Of a stretch of 64,000 nt of DNA, positions 17,115 to 26,864 are shown piece by piece; within the stretch, counting starts at the first letter, position 1, and every line of letters starts with the position of its first letter. A program made the position numbers and the translations under genes. Source of the stretch: Modestobacter altitudinis (GTDB taxonomy: Bacteria; Actinomycetota; Actinomycetes; Mycobacteriales; Geodermatophilaceae); contig NZ_SJEW01000009.1 in assembly GCF_005930475.1 (NCBI RefSeq), forward strand, positions 1 to 64,000, written 5' to 3'. The notes below the pieces were generated by a model. That model saw only the letters and a program-made list of their open reading frames with translations, searched no databases and was not told the DNA's origin.

Positions 17115-18185
17115 TCAGCCCGCGTCGGTCTCCCGACCCGGTCGGGTCTGCGCCGGCCGGCGGACCCGCCGCCACCCGGTGCGGGGAGGACGGCGCGACG
17201 GACCGGTCAGCCGGGCACCCCGGCGACGGCGTCGGCGGCGCACCGCGCTGATCGGCAACGCCCCTGCCAACCCCAGCGCGTAGGGGGCGGCGACGGCCGC
17301 GTCCCCGTGCACCCACGCCTCGGGTCGCACCGCCTGCGCCTCGGCCTGCTGCTGGATGTCTGGGCTGTCCAGCACGGTGAACCGGTCCAGCGGCCAGACG
17401 ATGAGCGCGCCCTTGCCGATGACGTCGTCCACGGCGATGGTGCCGCTGTACTGGTCGCTGACGTGGCTGCGCGAGTCCGCCGACGCCGAGCGGTGGTCGC
17501 CCATCACCCAGAGCCGGCCGGCTGGCACGGTGACCGGGCCGAACTCGCGCCCGTTGGCCCCGCCCCCGAGCGGGGAGTCCTGGTAGATGTAGGGCTCGGT
17601 GAGCGGCTTCCCGTCGACGGTCACCCGGCCCTGCGCGTCGCAGCACTGCACGGTCTGCCCGGCGGTGGCGATGACCCGCTTGACGTAGTCGTCCTCGCTC
17701 GGCGGCGCCACCCCGATCGCCCGGCCCAGGCTCAGCAGCGCGCCGGAGACCCAGTTGCTGGGTTCGGCCACGGTGATCTCCGGGGACCAGGTGTCCGGTC
17801 CGCGGAACACCACGATGTCACCGGGCTCGGGCTCGCCGAACCAGTACGGGACCTTGTTCACCAGCACCCGGTCACCGGTGCAGCCGGTACATCCGTGGAG
17901 CGTCTGCTCCATCGAGCCGGAGGGGATGAAGAAGGCCTGGATCAGGAACGTCTTGACCAGCAGGGCCAGCACGAAGGCGATCACCAGGAGGACCGGCAGC
18001 TCACGCAGGAGCGAGCCCTTCTTGGCGGCCGTCGTGCCCCGGCGCCCGCGACGGCCGGCCGAGAGCGGCTCAGCGGCAGCAGCGCCCTCGCCGGCGGATG
18101 GGGTCACCGGCGCGCCGGACTCGTTCGTGGCGGACGGCCCGGGAGTGTCGGCGTCGGCAGGCTCACTGGGCCCGTGCGTGGTCAT
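17115..18185 (-). CDS. lepB: Signal peptidase I
   Basis: LepB cleaves signal peptides of Sec-exported proteins at the membrane. Residues 1-60 are an Ala/Pro-rich cytoplasmic tail. A membrane anchor follows (ELPVLLVIAFVLALLVKTFL), then the Ser nucleophile in FFIPSGSMEQTL and the general-base Lys in DDYVKRVIATAG. The C-box is GDHRSASADSRSH. The C-terminal ~60 residues are Arg-rich after a hydrophobic stretch (AAPYALGLAGALPISAV), suggesting a second membrane segment with a basic tail. At 356 residues it is longer than average. Confidence 0.94.
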   Translation of the reverse strand: MTTHGPSEPADADTPGPSATNESGAPVTPSAGEGAAAAEPLSAGRRGRRGTTAAKKGSLLRELPVLLVIAFVLALLVKTFLIQAFFIPSGSMEQTLHGCTGCTGDRVLVNKVPYWFGEPEPGDIVVFRGPDTWSPEITVAEPSNWVSGALLSLGRAIGVAPPSEDDYVKRVIATAGQTVQCCDAQGRVTVDGKPLTEPYIYQDSPLGGGANGREFGPVTVPAGRLWVMGDHRSASADSRSHVSDQYSGTIAVDDVIGKGALIVWPLDRFTVLDSPDIQQQAEAQAVRPEAWVHGDAAVAAPYALGLAGALPISAVRRRRRRRGARLTGPSRRPPRTGWRRVRRPAQTRPGRETDAG

Positions 18186-18193
18186 CGCCGATC

Positions 18194-18199
18194 AGCCTA
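18194..18199 (-). promoter_or_regulatory. Candidate -10 element for leaderless lepB transcript
   Basis: On the minus strand TAGGCT (TANNNT) ends 8 nt before the lepB ATG at 18185, placing the likely start site at or within two bases of the start codon. No good -35 is visible. Confidence 0.4.
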
Positions 18200-18276
18200 C
18201 GGTCCGCCGACGACCTGGCCCGCCGACCCGCCCGGCGCCTCCGACCGGACCGGCCCGTCCGGTGGAGTGCTCGGTG

Positions 18277-18633
18277 TCAGCGGGTGACGACGTCCCGCTT
18301 CTCCTTGATCTTGGCGGCCTTGCCGCGCAGCTCACGCAGGTAGTACAGCTTGGCCCGACGGACGTCGCCGCGGGTCAGCACCTCGATCTTCTCGACCACC
18401 GGGGTGTGCACCGGGAAGGTGCGCTCCACGCCGACGCCGAAGCTGACCTTGCGCACCGTGAAGGTCTCGCGGATGCCGCCACCCTGACGCCGGATGATGA
18501 CGCCCTGGAAGACCTGGATGCGTGAGCGGTTGCCCTCGATGACCCGCACGTGCACCTTCACGGTGTCGCCGGGGCGGAACGTGGGGATGTCATCGCGCAG
18601 CGACGCAGCGTCGAGGGCGTCCAGGGTGTTCAT
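18277..18633 (-). CDS. rplS: 50S ribosomal protein L19
   Basis: L19 lies at the 30S-50S interface. The 118-residue product has the diagnostic blocks [40 protein letters not shown] and [20 protein letters not shown]. The ATG at 18633 gives the normal length; an upstream in-frame start would add unconserved residues. It is followed by lepB 91 bp downstream. Confidence 0.97.
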   Translation of the reverse strand: MNTLDALDAASLRDDIPTFRPGDTVKVHVRVIEGNRSRIQVFQGVIIRRQGGGIRETFTVRKVSFGVGVERTFPVHTPVVEKIEVLTRGDVRRAKLYYLRELRGKAAKIKEKRDVVTR

Positions 18634-18793
18634 CGCAGCAGTCCTCAGTCCTAGCGGGGAAACTCGTCTGTGGCACGGACAGCGGTCACCCGGGGTGTCC
18701 GTGCGGGGCGCTGCGCTCCGCTGCCCCAGGAGGGCAGCAGGCACCGTCGATGGGAACCGACGATCTGCAGCAGCTCTCTATTCTGCCACGACT

Positions 18794-19288
18794 TCAGTCG
18801 ACGATGCGCGGCGGCCCGGCCCAGGGCCCCTCGAGCACGTCGGGGAGGACGGCCGCCAGCTCGCGGGGCGCGAACACCACGGCACCCGAGGCCACCTCCG
18901 CCAGCGTCCACCAGCGGTGCGGTTCGTCGTCGGCCAGCTCCTCGGCGGTGCGCCCGCTCGGGTCCACCTCGTGGTCGACGTCGCGCAGCACGAAGTAGGT
19001 CTCGCGGGAGTCGATGGTCTCGGCACCCCACGCGGTCAGGTGCCGGCGGAACCAGACCGGCCCCTCCAGGTCGGTCGACGCCACGCGCAGCCCGATCTCC
19101 TCGGCGAGTTCGCGGACGGCGGCCGACCGGAGGTCCTCGCCGGCCTCCACGCCGCCGCCGGGCGTGTACCACCACTGCACGCCCGTGCCCGGAGCCGGCG
19201 CGTGCCCCCGGGAGCCGAGCAGCAGCACGCGCTGCTGCCGGTCGAGGACCAGCACCCGGCTGCTCGGCCGCACCCGTGCCGGGCTCAT
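18794..19288 (-). CDS. NUDIX hydrolase
   Basis: The 164-residue protein has a complete NUDIX box, [18 protein letters not shown] continuing AEEIGL, matching GX5EX7REUXEEXGU, with WWYTPGGG just before it. It would hydrolyse a nucleoside diphosphate linked to an unknown moiety. Its ATG at 19288 overlaps the trmD stop by 4 nt, so it is the last gene of the rpsP-khpA-rimM-trmD operon. Confidence 0.88.
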   Translation of the reverse strand: MSPARVRPSSRVLVLDRQQRVLLLGSRGHAPAPGTGVQWWYTPGGGVEAGEDLRSAAVRELAEEIGLRVASTDLEGPVWFRRHLTAWGAETIDSRETYFVLRDVDHEVDPSGRTAEELADDEPHRWWTLAEVASGAVVFAPRELAAVLPDVLEGPWAGPPRIVD

Positions 19289-20031
19289 GGCTGCGGATCG
19301 GCGTCCAGGGCGGCCCGGTCGCCGGCGTCCAACGCCCCGTCGGGCAGCGCGGCCAGCAGGTCGGGGCGACGGTCGGCGGTGCGGCGCAGCGACTGGACGC
19401 GACGCCACCGGGCGATCGCGGCGTGGTCGCCGGACAGCAGCACCGGGGGCACGTCGAGGTCCCGCCAGGCCGCCGGCCTGGTGTAGGAGGGGCCCTCGAG
19501 CAGCCCGTCGGCGTGCGAGTCGAACTCCACGGAGTCGGCGTTGCCGACCACGCCGGGGATCAGCCGGGTGACCGCCTCGACCATCACCAGCACGGCGGAC
19601 TCACCGCCGGCCAGGACGTAGTCGCCGATGGAGACCTCGGACACCGGACCGGCACCGGCGGCCCAGTCCGCGACCCGCTGGTCGATCCCCTCGTACCGGC
19701 CGCAGGCGAAGACCAGCCCCGGCTCGGTCGCCCACTGCGCGGCCACCGCCTGGGTGAACGGCCGGCCGGCCGGGGTGGGGACCACCAGCCGGGTGCCGGG
19801 CGGCCGGACCGCCTCCAGCGCCCTCCCCCAGGGCTCGGGCCGCATGACCATGCCCGGACCGCCGCCGTAGGGGGCGTCGTCGACGGTGCGGTGGACGTCG
19901 TCGGTCCACTGCCGCAGGTCGTGCACGCCGACGGTGACCAGGCCACGCTGGGCGGCCTTGCCCAGCAGCGACTGCCCCAGCGGAGCGAGGTACTCGGGGA
20001 AGATCGTCAGGACGTCGATCCGGAACGTCAC
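19285..20031 (-). CDS. trmD: tRNA (guanine-N1)-methyltransferase
   Basis: TrmD methylates G37 of tRNAs to prevent frameshifting. The 248-residue SPOUT protein shows [28 protein letters not shown], the knot region [11 protein letters not shown] and [17 protein letters not shown]. The GTG at 20031 overlaps the rimM stop (GTGA). The C-terminal extension beyond the usual end is short. Cotranscribed with rimM and rpsP. Confidence 0.97.
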   Translation of the reverse strand: MTFRIDVLTIFPEYLAPLGQSLLGKAAQRGLVTVGVHDLRQWTDDVHRTVDDAPYGGGPGMVMRPEPWGRALEAVRPPGTRLVVPTPAGRPFTQAVAAQWATEPGLVFACGRYEGIDQRVADWAAGAGPVSEVSIGDYVLAGGESAVLVMVEAVTRLIPGVVGNADSVEFDSHADGLLEGPSYTRPAAWRDLDVPPVLLSGDHAAIARWRRVQSLRRTADRRPDLLAALPDGALDAGDRAALDADPQP

Positions 20032-20543
20032 AGGTCGAGCAGCCCCTCGGGCGGGTCGACGACCAGCCGTCCGGCCGCCAGGTCGACCGTCGGCACGATG
20101 GCCGTGACGAACGGCACCAGCAGCTCGGCGCGGTCGGGGCGGCGGACGACGAGCAGCTCGGTGCCCTCGTGCCGCACCCCGGTGACCTCCCCGATCGGGG
20201 TGCCGTCGGGCAGCTCGGCGGCCAGCCCGACCAGCTGGTGGTCGTAGAAGGAGTCCGGGTCGTCCAGCTCGGGGAGCTTCTCGACCGGGACCAGCAGCAT
20301 GGTGTTGCGCAGCTCGTCGGCCGCCTCGCGACCGGCGACCACCACGCCGTCCGGCCCGGCCAGGGTCAGCAGCAAGGTGCCGCTGTGCCAGCGGGCGGCT
20401 TCGACGGTGAGCGGGCCGCGGGCGGCCGGCTCGGTGAGCAGCGTGGCGCCGGGGGCGAACCGCAGGTCGGGGTCGTCGGTGCGGACCTCGACGGTCACCT
20501 GACCACGGACACCGTGGGGCCGGCCGATGCGGCCGACCACCAC
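20028..20543 (-). CDS. rimM: 16S rRNA maturation factor RimM
   Basis: RimM assists 30S head assembly by binding S19. The ~171-residue product begins [20 protein letters not shown], with the typical [10 protein letters not shown] and the C-terminal PRC-barrel end [11 protein letters not shown]. No convincing ribosome-binding site precedes the GTG at 20543. An in-frame extension back towards the khpA stop reads [15 protein letters not shown], so translational coupling from a non-standard start is possible. Confidence 0.93.
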   Translation of the reverse strand: MVVGRIGRPHGVRGQVTVEVRTDDPDLRFAPGATLLTEPAARGPLTVEAARWHSGTLLLTLAGPDGVVVAGREAADELRNTMLLVPVEKLPELDDPDSFYDHQLVGLAAELPDGTPIGEVTGVRHEGTELLVVRRPDRAELLVPFVTAIVPTVDLAAGRLVVDPPEGLLDL

Positions 20544-20587
20544 GGTGTCGGTGGACTGCGGGGTGGCGCCGGAGGCGCCGGGAGTGC

Positions 20588-20824
20588 TCAGCGCCCGTCG
20601 GTGTCGACGACGTCGACCCGCAGGCCGCGGCCGCCGACACCGGTCATGACCTGGCGCAGCGCCTTGGCGGTGCGCCCGCCGCGGCCGATGACCTTGCCGA
20701 GGTCGTCGGGGTGGACCCGGACCTCGAGGGTCTTGCCGCGCCGGCCGTTGACCAGGTCGACCACGACGTCGTCGGGGTTGTCGACGATGCCCTTGACCAG
20801 GTGCTCGAGCGCCTCTTCGAGCAC
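20588..20824 (-). CDS. khpA: KhpA-type KH-domain RNA-binding protein
   Basis: The 78-residue single KH domain has the GXXG loop ([12 protein letters not shown]) and the family start [19 protein letters not shown]. KhpA binds RNA, usually with KhpB, and influences cell-division genes in other Gram-positives. It starts 4 bp after rpsP, with rimM following, the standard actinobacterial order. Confidence 0.93.
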   Translation of the reverse strand: MLEEALEHLVKGIVDNPDDVVVDLVNGRRGKTLEVRVHPDDLGKVIGRGGRTAKALRQVMTGVGGRGLRVDVVDTDGR

Positions 20825-20827
20825 GAC

Positions 20828-21322
20828 TTACTCGGCAGGCGTCTCGGCGGGGGCGCCGGAGGCGGCAGTCCCGGAACCGGCGGCGCCGGCAGCCTCGGCG
20901 ACGGCCTCAGCCGGAGCGGGGGCGGCGTCGGCCTTGGGAGCGGCCTTCTTCTTCGGCGTGGTCGCGTCGGCGGTCGGCTCGTTCATGGCCGCGCGGGCGG
21001 CCTCCTCGTAGATGGCCTTCTTGTCCGCCTTGGGGGCGGCGACCTTCATCGGCGCCGGGGCCGGCTCGCCCTTGAACTTCTGCCAGTCACCGGTCACCCG
21101 GAGGATGGCGGCGACGGCCTCGGTCGGCTGCGCGCCGACGCCGAGCCAGTAGGCGGCGCGCTCGGCGTCGACCTCGATGAAGGAGGGGTCCTCCTTCGGG
21201 TGGTACTTGCCGATGGTCTCGATGGACCGGCCGTCCCGCTTGGTGCGGGCGTCGGCGACGACGATGCGGTAGTACGGCGCGCGCATCTTGCCCAGGCGCA
21301 TGAGCTTGATCTTGGTGGCCAC
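20828..21322 (-). CDS. rpsP: 30S ribosomal protein S16 with long Ala/Pro/Lys-rich tail
   Basis: The S16 core ([51 protein letters not shown]) fills about 85 residues. A tail of roughly 75 residues rich in Ala, Pro, Lys and Glu follows, making the 164-residue protein much longer than E. coli S16 (82). The GTG at 21322 matches the family start. It is first in the rpsP-khpA-rimM-trmD-nudix operon. The region upstream (21323-21474) should hold its promoter but shows no clear element. Confidence 0.96.
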   Translation of the reverse strand: MATKIKLMRLGKMRAPYYRIVVADARTKRDGRSIETIGKYHPKEDPSFIEVDAERAAYWLGVGAQPTEAVAAILRVTGDWQKFKGEPAPAPMKVAAPKADKKAIYEEAARAAMNEPTADATTPKKKAAPKADAAPAPAEAVAEAAGAAGSGTAASGAPAETPAE

Positions 21323-21474
21323 GAGTGTGGTGTGCTCCTCGAACGTGTGTGGTTGCCCGCCGGACGGACGCGTGGGGGTACGCCGGGGCGGAGCGCTGGA
21401 CACGGGCGGGAACGGTGAGAGGGCCGCCCCGCCGTGTTCGACAGACCATGATGCCAGATCCCAGGAGCAGAGCC

Positions 21475-21760
21475 GTGGGCAGCTCCGGACTGCTGCACCA
21501 CCTGGAGCTCTGGGTGCCGGTCCTGGTTCGTGCGGCGAGGTCCTGGGGCTGGCTGCTCACCCGCCTGGCTGCGCTGCCCCACCAGGACTGGGAGCACGGC
21601 CGGTCGTGGCGGTGGGGGCCGACGTACCTCGTCCTCGAGCAGTCCCCGGCCCTGGTCGGCGACCGGCACGACCGGCGCTCCCCCGGGATGGACCACCTCG
21701 CCTCCTGGGCCGGGACGCGGCTACGAGGTCGAGCTGGTCGCGGGGTCACCCGACTCCTGA
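21475..21760 (+). pseudogene. VOC (glyoxalase-like) family gene with internal deletion and frameshift
   Basis: From a GTG at 21475 with AGGAG 7 nt upstream, the frame encodes [40 protein letters not shown] and PGMDHLASWAG, the N-terminal two-thirds of a VOC protein. The expected C-terminal end ([13 protein letters not shown], stop at 21758-21760) follows almost at once but in another frame. About 40 residues, including distal metal-site positions of the family, appear deleted and the join is out of frame. The 3' end overlaps the convergent RraB-like gene by 40 bp. Confidence 0.7.
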
Positions 21761-22095
21761 GGCGGCACCAGGAAGCCGCCCCAGCCGTCGCAGCTCCCGC
21801 CCTGGCGCTGCACGATGCCCACGATCTCCCGGGTGAAGGCCGCAGCGGTCTGGTGGTCGACCGCGGTCATGGCACTGAACTCCAGCCACACGGTGAGGAA
21901 CCGGCGGTACAGACCGTCGACCCGGTAGCCGGCCGCGGTGAGCTCCTGACCGGCTGCCGTGGCCGACCGCCGCGACCGGAACCCGGCGGTGTGGTCGATC
22001 GGGCGCGAGGCGTGCACCTGGTCGCCGTACGCCAGGTTCTGCTCGACCACCTCGGCGGTCAGCTCCAGCTGCTCGGGGAGCGACCGCTCACCCAC
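21721..22095 (-). CDS. RraB-like (RNase E inhibitor family) protein
   Basis: The 124-residue protein shows an RraB-type pattern: a predicted alternation of helices and strands ([20 protein letters not shown]) ending in the characteristic [10 protein letters not shown], close to the GGEYDGW motif of the family. RraB binds and modulates RNase E in enterobacteria; the role here is inferred. The GTG at 22095 overlaps the proS stop by 8 bp. The last ~13 codons are antisense to the VOC pseudogene end, so the tail ([10 protein letters not shown]) may be recent. Confidence 0.6.
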   Translation of the reverse strand: MGERSLPEQLELTAEVVEQNLAYGDQVHASRPIDHTAGFRSRRSATAAGQELTAAGYRVDGLYRRFLTVWLEFSAMTAVDHQTAAAFTREIVGIVQRQGGSCDGWGGFLVPPQESGDPATSSTS

Positions 22096-23836
22096 GGACG
22101 GCGGCGAACACGTCAGCGGCGGCCTCGGCGACCGGCACCTCCGTGCGCTCGCCCGTGACGCGGTCGCGCACCTCGATGACGCCCTCGGCCAGACCACGGC
22201 CGACGGTGACGATCGTCGGCATGCCGAGCAGCTCGGCGTCCTTGAACTTCACCCCGGGGCTCACCTTCGGCCGGTCGTCGTAGAGGACGGTGAGCCCGGC
22301 GGCGACCAGCTCACCGGCCAGGGACTCGGCGAAGGAGAAGACGGCGGCGTCCTTGCCGGTGGCGACGAGGTGGACGTCGGCCGGGGCGACCTCGCGCGGC
22401 CAGACCAGCCCGAGCTCGTCGTGCATGGACTCGGCGATCGCGGCGACCGCACGGGAGACCCCGATGCCGTAGGACCCCATGGTGACGGTGACGAGCTTGC
22501 CGTTCTCGTCGAGCACCTTGAGGCCCAGCGCCTCGGCGTACTTGCGGCCCAGCTGGAAGATGTGGCCCATCTCCACGCCGCGGGCCAGCTCCAGCGGGCC
22601 GGAGCCGTCGGGGGCGGGGTCCCCGGGCAGCACCTCGGCGGCCTCGATGACGCCGTCCCAGCTGAAGTCCCGCCCGGCGGTCAGGTCGAACACGTGCCGG
22701 CCCGCCTCGTTGGCGCCGGTGATCCACCGGCTGCCGGGGACGACCCGCGGGTCGACGAGGTAGCGGATCCCGGACTTCCCCTCGGTGCCCAGCACCTGCG
22801 GGCCGATGTAGCCCTTGACCAGGTCGGGGTGCGCGGCGAAGTCGGTGAACGGCTCCACCTCCGCCGGGCTCACCTGCGCCTCCAGGCGCTTGGTGTCGAC
22901 CTCCCGGTCACCGGGCAGCCCGATCACCAGCGGCTCCCGGGTGCCGTCGGGGTGCGCCAGCGTGACGACGACGTTCTTGAGCGTGTGGGCGGCCGTGTAG
23001 CCGGCGTCCGGGAACAGGTCGTTGGCCACCGCGACCAGCGTGTCGATGGTCGGGGTGTCGGGGGTGTCCTCGACGTGCGCCTCGGGCAGCCCGTCGAGCG
23101 GGATCGACTCGGGGACGACGGTCCGCACCGCCTCGACGTTGGCCGCGTACCCGCCGGGCGAGCGCACGAAGGTGTCCTCGCCGATCGACGTCGGGTGCAG
23201 GAACTCCTCGCTCTTCGAGCCGCCCATCGCACCGGACATCGCCGAGACGATCACGTAGTCCAGGCCGAGCCGGTCGAAGACCTTGATGTAGGCGGCCCGG
23301 TGGGCGGCGTAGGAGGCGTCCAGCCCGGCGTCGTCCACGTCGAAGGAGTAGCTGTCCTTCATGGTGAACTCGCGACCGCGGAACAGCCCGGCCCGGGGCC
23401 GCGCCTCGTCCCGGTACTTGGTCTGGATCTGGTAGAGCGAGACCGGGAGGTCCTTGTAGGAGCCGTAGAGGTCCTTCACCAGGAGCGTGAACATCTCCTC
23501 GTGGGTGGGGCCGAGCAGGAAGTCGTTGCCGCGGCGGTCCTTGAGGCGGAAGAGGTTGTCGCCGTACTCGGTCCAGCGGCCGGTCGCCTCGTAGGGCTCG
23601 CGGGGCAGCAGTGCCGGGAAGTGCACCTCCTGCGCGCCCATCGCGTCCATCTCCTCGCGGACGATGCGCTCGACGTTGCGGAACACCCGCCAGCCCAGCG
23701 GCAGCCAGGTGAAGCCCCCCGGCGCAGCACGCCGGATGTAGCCGCCCCGGGCGAGCAGGCGGTGGCTGGGGACCTCGGCGTCGGCCGGGTCGTCGCGCAG
23801 GGTGCGCAGGAAGAGGGAGGACATCCGAAGGAGCAC
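22088..23836 (-). CDS. proS: Prolyl-tRNA synthetase (bacterial type, with INS domain)
   Basis: Class II synthetase of 582 residues. It has motif 1-2 ([35 protein letters not shown]), an insertion (editing) domain in the middle (residues ~230-400), motif 3 ([15 protein letters not shown]) and an anticodon-binding C-terminus. The GTG at 23836 gives [20 protein letters not shown], matching mycobacterial ProS starts. It is coupled to the downstream RraB-like gene. Confidence 0.97.
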   Translation of the reverse strand: MLLRMSSLFLRTLRDDPADAEVPSHRLLARGGYIRRAAPGGFTWLPLGWRVFRNVERIVREEMDAMGAQEVHFPALLPREPYEATGRWTEYGDNLFRLKDRRGNDFLLGPTHEEMFTLLVKDLYGSYKDLPVSLYQIQTKYRDEARPRAGLFRGREFTMKDSYSFDVDDAGLDASYAAHRAAYIKVFDRLGLDYVIVSAMSGAMGGSKSEEFLHPTSIGEDTFVRSPGGYAANVEAVRTVVPESIPLDGLPEAHVEDTPDTPTIDTLVAVANDLFPDAGYTAAHTLKNVVVTLAHPDGTREPLVIGLPGDREVDTKRLEAQVSPAEVEPFTDFAAHPDLVKGYIGPQVLGTEGKSGIRYLVDPRVVPGSRWITGANEAGRHVFDLTAGRDFSWDGVIEAAEVLPGDPAPDGSGPLELARGVEMGHIFQLGRKYAEALGLKVLDENGKLVTVTMGSYGIGVSRAVAAIAESMHDELGLVWPREVAPADVHLVATGKDAAVFSFAESLAGELVAAGLTVLYDDRPKVSPGVKFKDAELLGMPTIVTVGRGLAEGVIEVRDRVTGERTEVPVAEAAADVFAAVRG

Positions 23837-23885
23837 GGGACCAGTCTCCCAGGCGACGCGCGGCCGCCGTCCACGGGTTTGGCGC

Positions 23886-24068
23886 TCAGGCGGGTTCCGG
23901 CACCCCGCCGGGGTCGCCGCCGGGGTCGCCGGGCGTCGGTTCGATCGGCGGCGGGGGCAGCGGCTCGGGCGCGTCGGGGAGCAGCTCACCCGGGTCGTCG
24001 GGCACTGGCTCCGTGGGGTCGATCAAGGGGTCCGGCTCCGGGATCGGCGACACCATGCCGGTAGTCAA
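23886..24068 (-). CDS. Small proline- and acid-rich protein (hypothetical)
   Basis: The 60-codon ORF encodes almost only Pro, Glu, Asp, Gly and Leu ([19 protein letters not shown], then [18 protein letters not shown]). It sits between the amidohydrolase gene (stop at 24075) and proS on the same strand. The ATG at 24056 may be the true start (56 residues). No domain is recognised. Chance ORFs are common at this GC, but a strongly biased acidic composition with no Arg is unlike a shadow frame, which usually yields Arg-rich products. Confidence 0.45.
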   Translation of the reverse strand: MTTGMVSPIPEPDPLIDPTEPVPDDPGELLPDAPEPLPPPPIEPTPGDPGGDPGGVPEPA

Positions 24069-24074
24069 CCAGCG

Positions 24075-25160
24075 TCAGGCGACGACGACCCCCCGGAGCA
24101 CCATCCGTCGAGGCCGGGCCAACGTGTCCAGGTCCGCGCGCGGGTCGCTCTCGTAGACCACCAGGTCGGCGGGCGCGCCCTCGACGATGCCCGGCAGCCC
24201 GAGCCACTCCCGCGCCGCCCAGGACCCTGCCGCCAACGCGGCCTCGGCCGGCAGCCCCGCCGCGTGCAGCGCCCGCACCTCCTCGGCGATCACCCCGTGG
24301 GCGATGCCGCCGCCCGCGTCGGTGCCGGCGAACACCGGGACCCCCGCCTCGTACGCGGCCCGCACGACCGCACCGGAGCCGGCGTACAGCCGCCGCATCG
24401 TGGACGCGTAGCCGGGGAACCTCGCCTCCCCCGCCGCCGCGAAGCCGGGGAAGTTCTCCACGTTCACCAGCGTGGGGACGACGGCGGTGCCCCGCGCCGC
24501 CATCTCCGCGATGAGGTTCTCGGTCAGCCCGGTGCCGTGCTCGATGCAGTCGATCCCGGCGGCCAGCAGCCCGGGGAGCGCGTCGGTGCCGAACGTGTGC
24601 GCGGTGACCCGGGCGCCCTCGGCGTGCACGGCCTCGATCGCCGCGGTGAGCACCTCGGCCGGCCACTCCGGGGCCAGGTCGCCGATGCCGCGGTCGATCC
24701 AGTCCCCCACCAGCTTGACCCAGCCGTCACCCCGCCGGGCCTGGACGACGGCCTCGGCGACCAGATCGGCCGGGTCGAGCTCGATCGCCAGCCCGGGGAT
24801 GTACCGCCGGGGCGCGGCCAGGTGCCGCCCGGCCCGGATGACCCGCGGCAGGTCGAGGTGCTCGTCCAGCTCCCGGGTGTCGACGGGCGAGCCGCAGTCG
24901 CGCAGCGCCAGCACCCCAGCGGCCCGCTCGGTCAGTGCCTGCTCGCGCGCCGCGGCGAGGTCCTCGACCGCGGTGCCACCGGTCGCGATGCCGACGTGGC
25001 AGTGCGCGTCGACCAGGCCGGGCAGCAGCCAGCCCCCGCGGCTGACGGTCTCCGCGCCGGGCACGGCCTCGAAGGTGATCCGCCCGCCGGTCACCCACAG
25101 GTCGCGGTGCTCGCCCTCGGGCAGCAGCACACCCGACAGGTGCAGTGCGGGTGCCGTCAC
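24075..25160 (-). CDS. Metal-dependent amidohydrolase (imidazolonepropionase-like)
   Basis: The 361-residue amidohydrolase has the first metal site LVDAHCHVG, a Lys in WVKLVGDWIDRG that fits the bridging carboxylated lysine, the His motifs AHTFG and EHGTG, and GTDAGGGIAHG as the final Asp. The substrate is unknown. The product resembles the protein encoded next to ffh in mycobacteria (Rv2915c-like). It is translationally coupled to ffh by a 4-nt overlap. Confidence 0.88.
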   Translation of the reverse strand: MTAPALHLSGVLLPEGEHRDLWVTGGRITFEAVPGAETVSRGGWLLPGLVDAHCHVGIATGGTAVEDLAAAREQALTERAAGVLALRDCGSPVDTRELDEHLDLPRVIRAGRHLAAPRRYIPGLAIELDPADLVAEAVVQARRGDGWVKLVGDWIDRGIGDLAPEWPAEVLTAAIEAVHAEGARVTAHTFGTDALPGLLAAGIDCIEHGTGLTENLIAEMAARGTAVVPTLVNVENFPGFAAAGEARFPGYASTMRRLYAGSGAVVRAAYEAGVPVFAGTDAGGGIAHGVIAEEVRALHAAGLPAEAALAAGSWAAREWLGLPGIVEGAPADLVVYESDPRADLDTLARPRRMVLRGVVVA

Positions 25161-26740
25161 CGGCCGGGCCGGTCGTCCTTGAACTGGCTGAAGTCCAGCT
25201 TGCTGAGGTCCGGGAGCGCCTGACCCGGGGGCAGCCCGGGCACCCCGCCGGGCATGCCGCCGGGCAGCTGGCCGGGGAACCCGGCGCCGCCCATGCCGCC
25301 CGGGGCGCCGATCGGCCGCCGGGCCGGGCCGGGCTTCTTGCCGCCCTTGCCCTTCTTGCCCTTGCCGCGGGTGGCCTGCGCCTGCTGTTGCCGGCCCCGC
25401 GCCTTCTTCGACATCGGTCCCATGCCGGGCATGCCCATGCTGCCGGCCATCTGGCCCATCATCTTCTGCGCCTGGGCGAAGCGCTCCAGCAGCTGGTTGA
25501 CGTCGGTGACGCTCACCCCGGAGCCGTTCGCGATCCGGACCCGCCGCGAGGCGTTGATGATCTTCGGGGTGACCCGCTCCGCCGGGGTCATCGACCGGAT
25601 GATCGCCGCAGTGCGGTCCAGGTCGCGGTCGTCGACCTGCTTGAGCTGCTCCTTCATCTGCCCGGCGCCGGGCAGCATGCCGAGCAGGTTGGCGATCGGC
25701 CCCATCTTGCGGATGGCGAGCATCTGCTCGAGGAAGTCCTCGAGGGTGAAGCCCTCGCGGCTGGCCAGCTTGCCGGCCATCTTCTCGGCCTGGTCGGCGT
25801 CGAAGGCCTGCTCGGCCTGCTCGATCAGGGTGAGCACGTCGCCCATGCCGAGGATGCGGGAGGCCATCCGCTCGGGGTGGAAGACGTCGAAGTCGGCGAG
25901 CTTCTCACCGGTCGAGGCGAACATGATCGGCTGACCGGTGACGTGTCGCACCGACAGCGCGGCACCACCGCGGGCGTCGCCGTCGAGCTTGGTGAGCACG
26001 ACGCCGCTGAAGCCGACGCCCTCCTGGAAGGCGGTCGCCGTGGTGACGGCGTCCTGGCCGATCATCGCGTCGACGACGAAGAGCGTCTCGTCCGGGGAGA
26101 CGGCGTCGCGGATGCCGGCGGCCTGGGCCATCAGCTCCGCGTCGATGCCCAGCCGGCCGGCGGTGTCGACGACGACGACGTCGTGCATGGTGCGGCGGGC
26201 GAAGTCGATGGACTCGCGGGCGACCGCGATCGGGTCGCCGACCCCGTTGCCCGGCTCGGGGGCGAAGACGTCCACCCCGGCCTGGCCGGCGACGACGCTC
26301 AGCTGCTGAACCGCGTTCGGTCGCTGCAGGTCGCAGGCCACCAGCAGCGGGGTGTGCCCCTGCGCCTTCAGCCAGCGGCCGAGCTTCCCGGCGAGCGTGG
26401 TCTTCCCGGCGCCCTGCAGACCGGCCAGCATGATCACCGTCGGCGACTGCTTGGCGTAGCGGATCCGGCGGGTCTCCCCGCCCAGGATGTCGACCAGCTC
26501 GTCGTTGACGATCTTGATGATCTGCTGCGCGGGGTTCAGCGCCTGGGAGACGTCGGCGCCGACCGCCCGCTCCTTGACCTTCGCGATGAAGGCGCGGACG
26601 ACCGGCAGGGCCACGTCGGCCTCGAGCAGCGCGATGCGGATCTCCCGCGCCGTCGCGTCGATGTCCTCGGCGGACAGCCGGCCCTTGCCGCGCAGGCCGG
26701 TGAAGACCTTGTCCAGGCGGTCGGAGAGGGTCTCGAACAC
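25157..26740 (-). CDS. ffh: Signal recognition particle protein Ffh
   Basis: Ffh binds 4.5S RNA and signal sequences and targets ribosomes to FtsY. The 527-residue product has an N domain, a G domain with GLQGAGKTTLAGKLGRWL, DTAGRLG and TKLDGDARGGAAL, and a Met-rich M domain (MGQMAGSMGMPGMGPM). The C-terminal ~70 residues are Gly/Pro-rich with LPGGMPGG repeats. The 124-bp gap upstream includes a possible minus-strand -10 element (TACCCT, 26845-26850). Confidence 0.97.
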   Translation of the reverse strand: MFETLSDRLDKVFTGLRGKGRLSAEDIDATAREIRIALLEADVALPVVRAFIAKVKERAVGADVSQALNPAQQIIKIVNDELVDILGGETRRIRYAKQSPTVIMLAGLQGAGKTTLAGKLGRWLKAQGHTPLLVACDLQRPNAVQQLSVVAGQAGVDVFAPEPGNGVGDPIAVARESIDFARRTMHDVVVVDTAGRLGIDAELMAQAAGIRDAVSPDETLFVVDAMIGQDAVTTATAFQEGVGFSGVVLTKLDGDARGGAALSVRHVTGQPIMFASTGEKLADFDVFHPERMASRILGMGDVLTLIEQAEQAFDADQAEKMAGKLASREGFTLEDFLEQMLAIRKMGPIANLLGMLPGAGQMKEQLKQVDDRDLDRTAAIIRSMTPAERVTPKIINASRRVRIANGSGVSVTDVNQLLERFAQAQKMMGQMAGSMGMPGMGPMSKKARGRQQQAQATRGKGKKGKGGKKPGPARRPIGAPGGMGGAGFPGQLPGGMPGGVPGLPPGQALPDLSKLDFSQFKDDRPGR

Positions 26741-26864
26741 AGCACGTCCTCACAGCAGTCGGGCGTGCAGCCGCACCGGCCGATGGCCGGTGGCCCGGCT
26801 CGGGCACCCGGGGCCACCCCGGGGCCGTCACGCCACCTGTGTCCAGGGTAGTGGCGTCGGCCGC

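Noticed and set aside
24075-25160. Two amidohydrolase genes (here and 57823-59352) as parts of one catabolic system
   Set aside because: They belong to different subfamilies, lie 33 kb apart and share no neighbours. The first is part of the conserved ffh locus.
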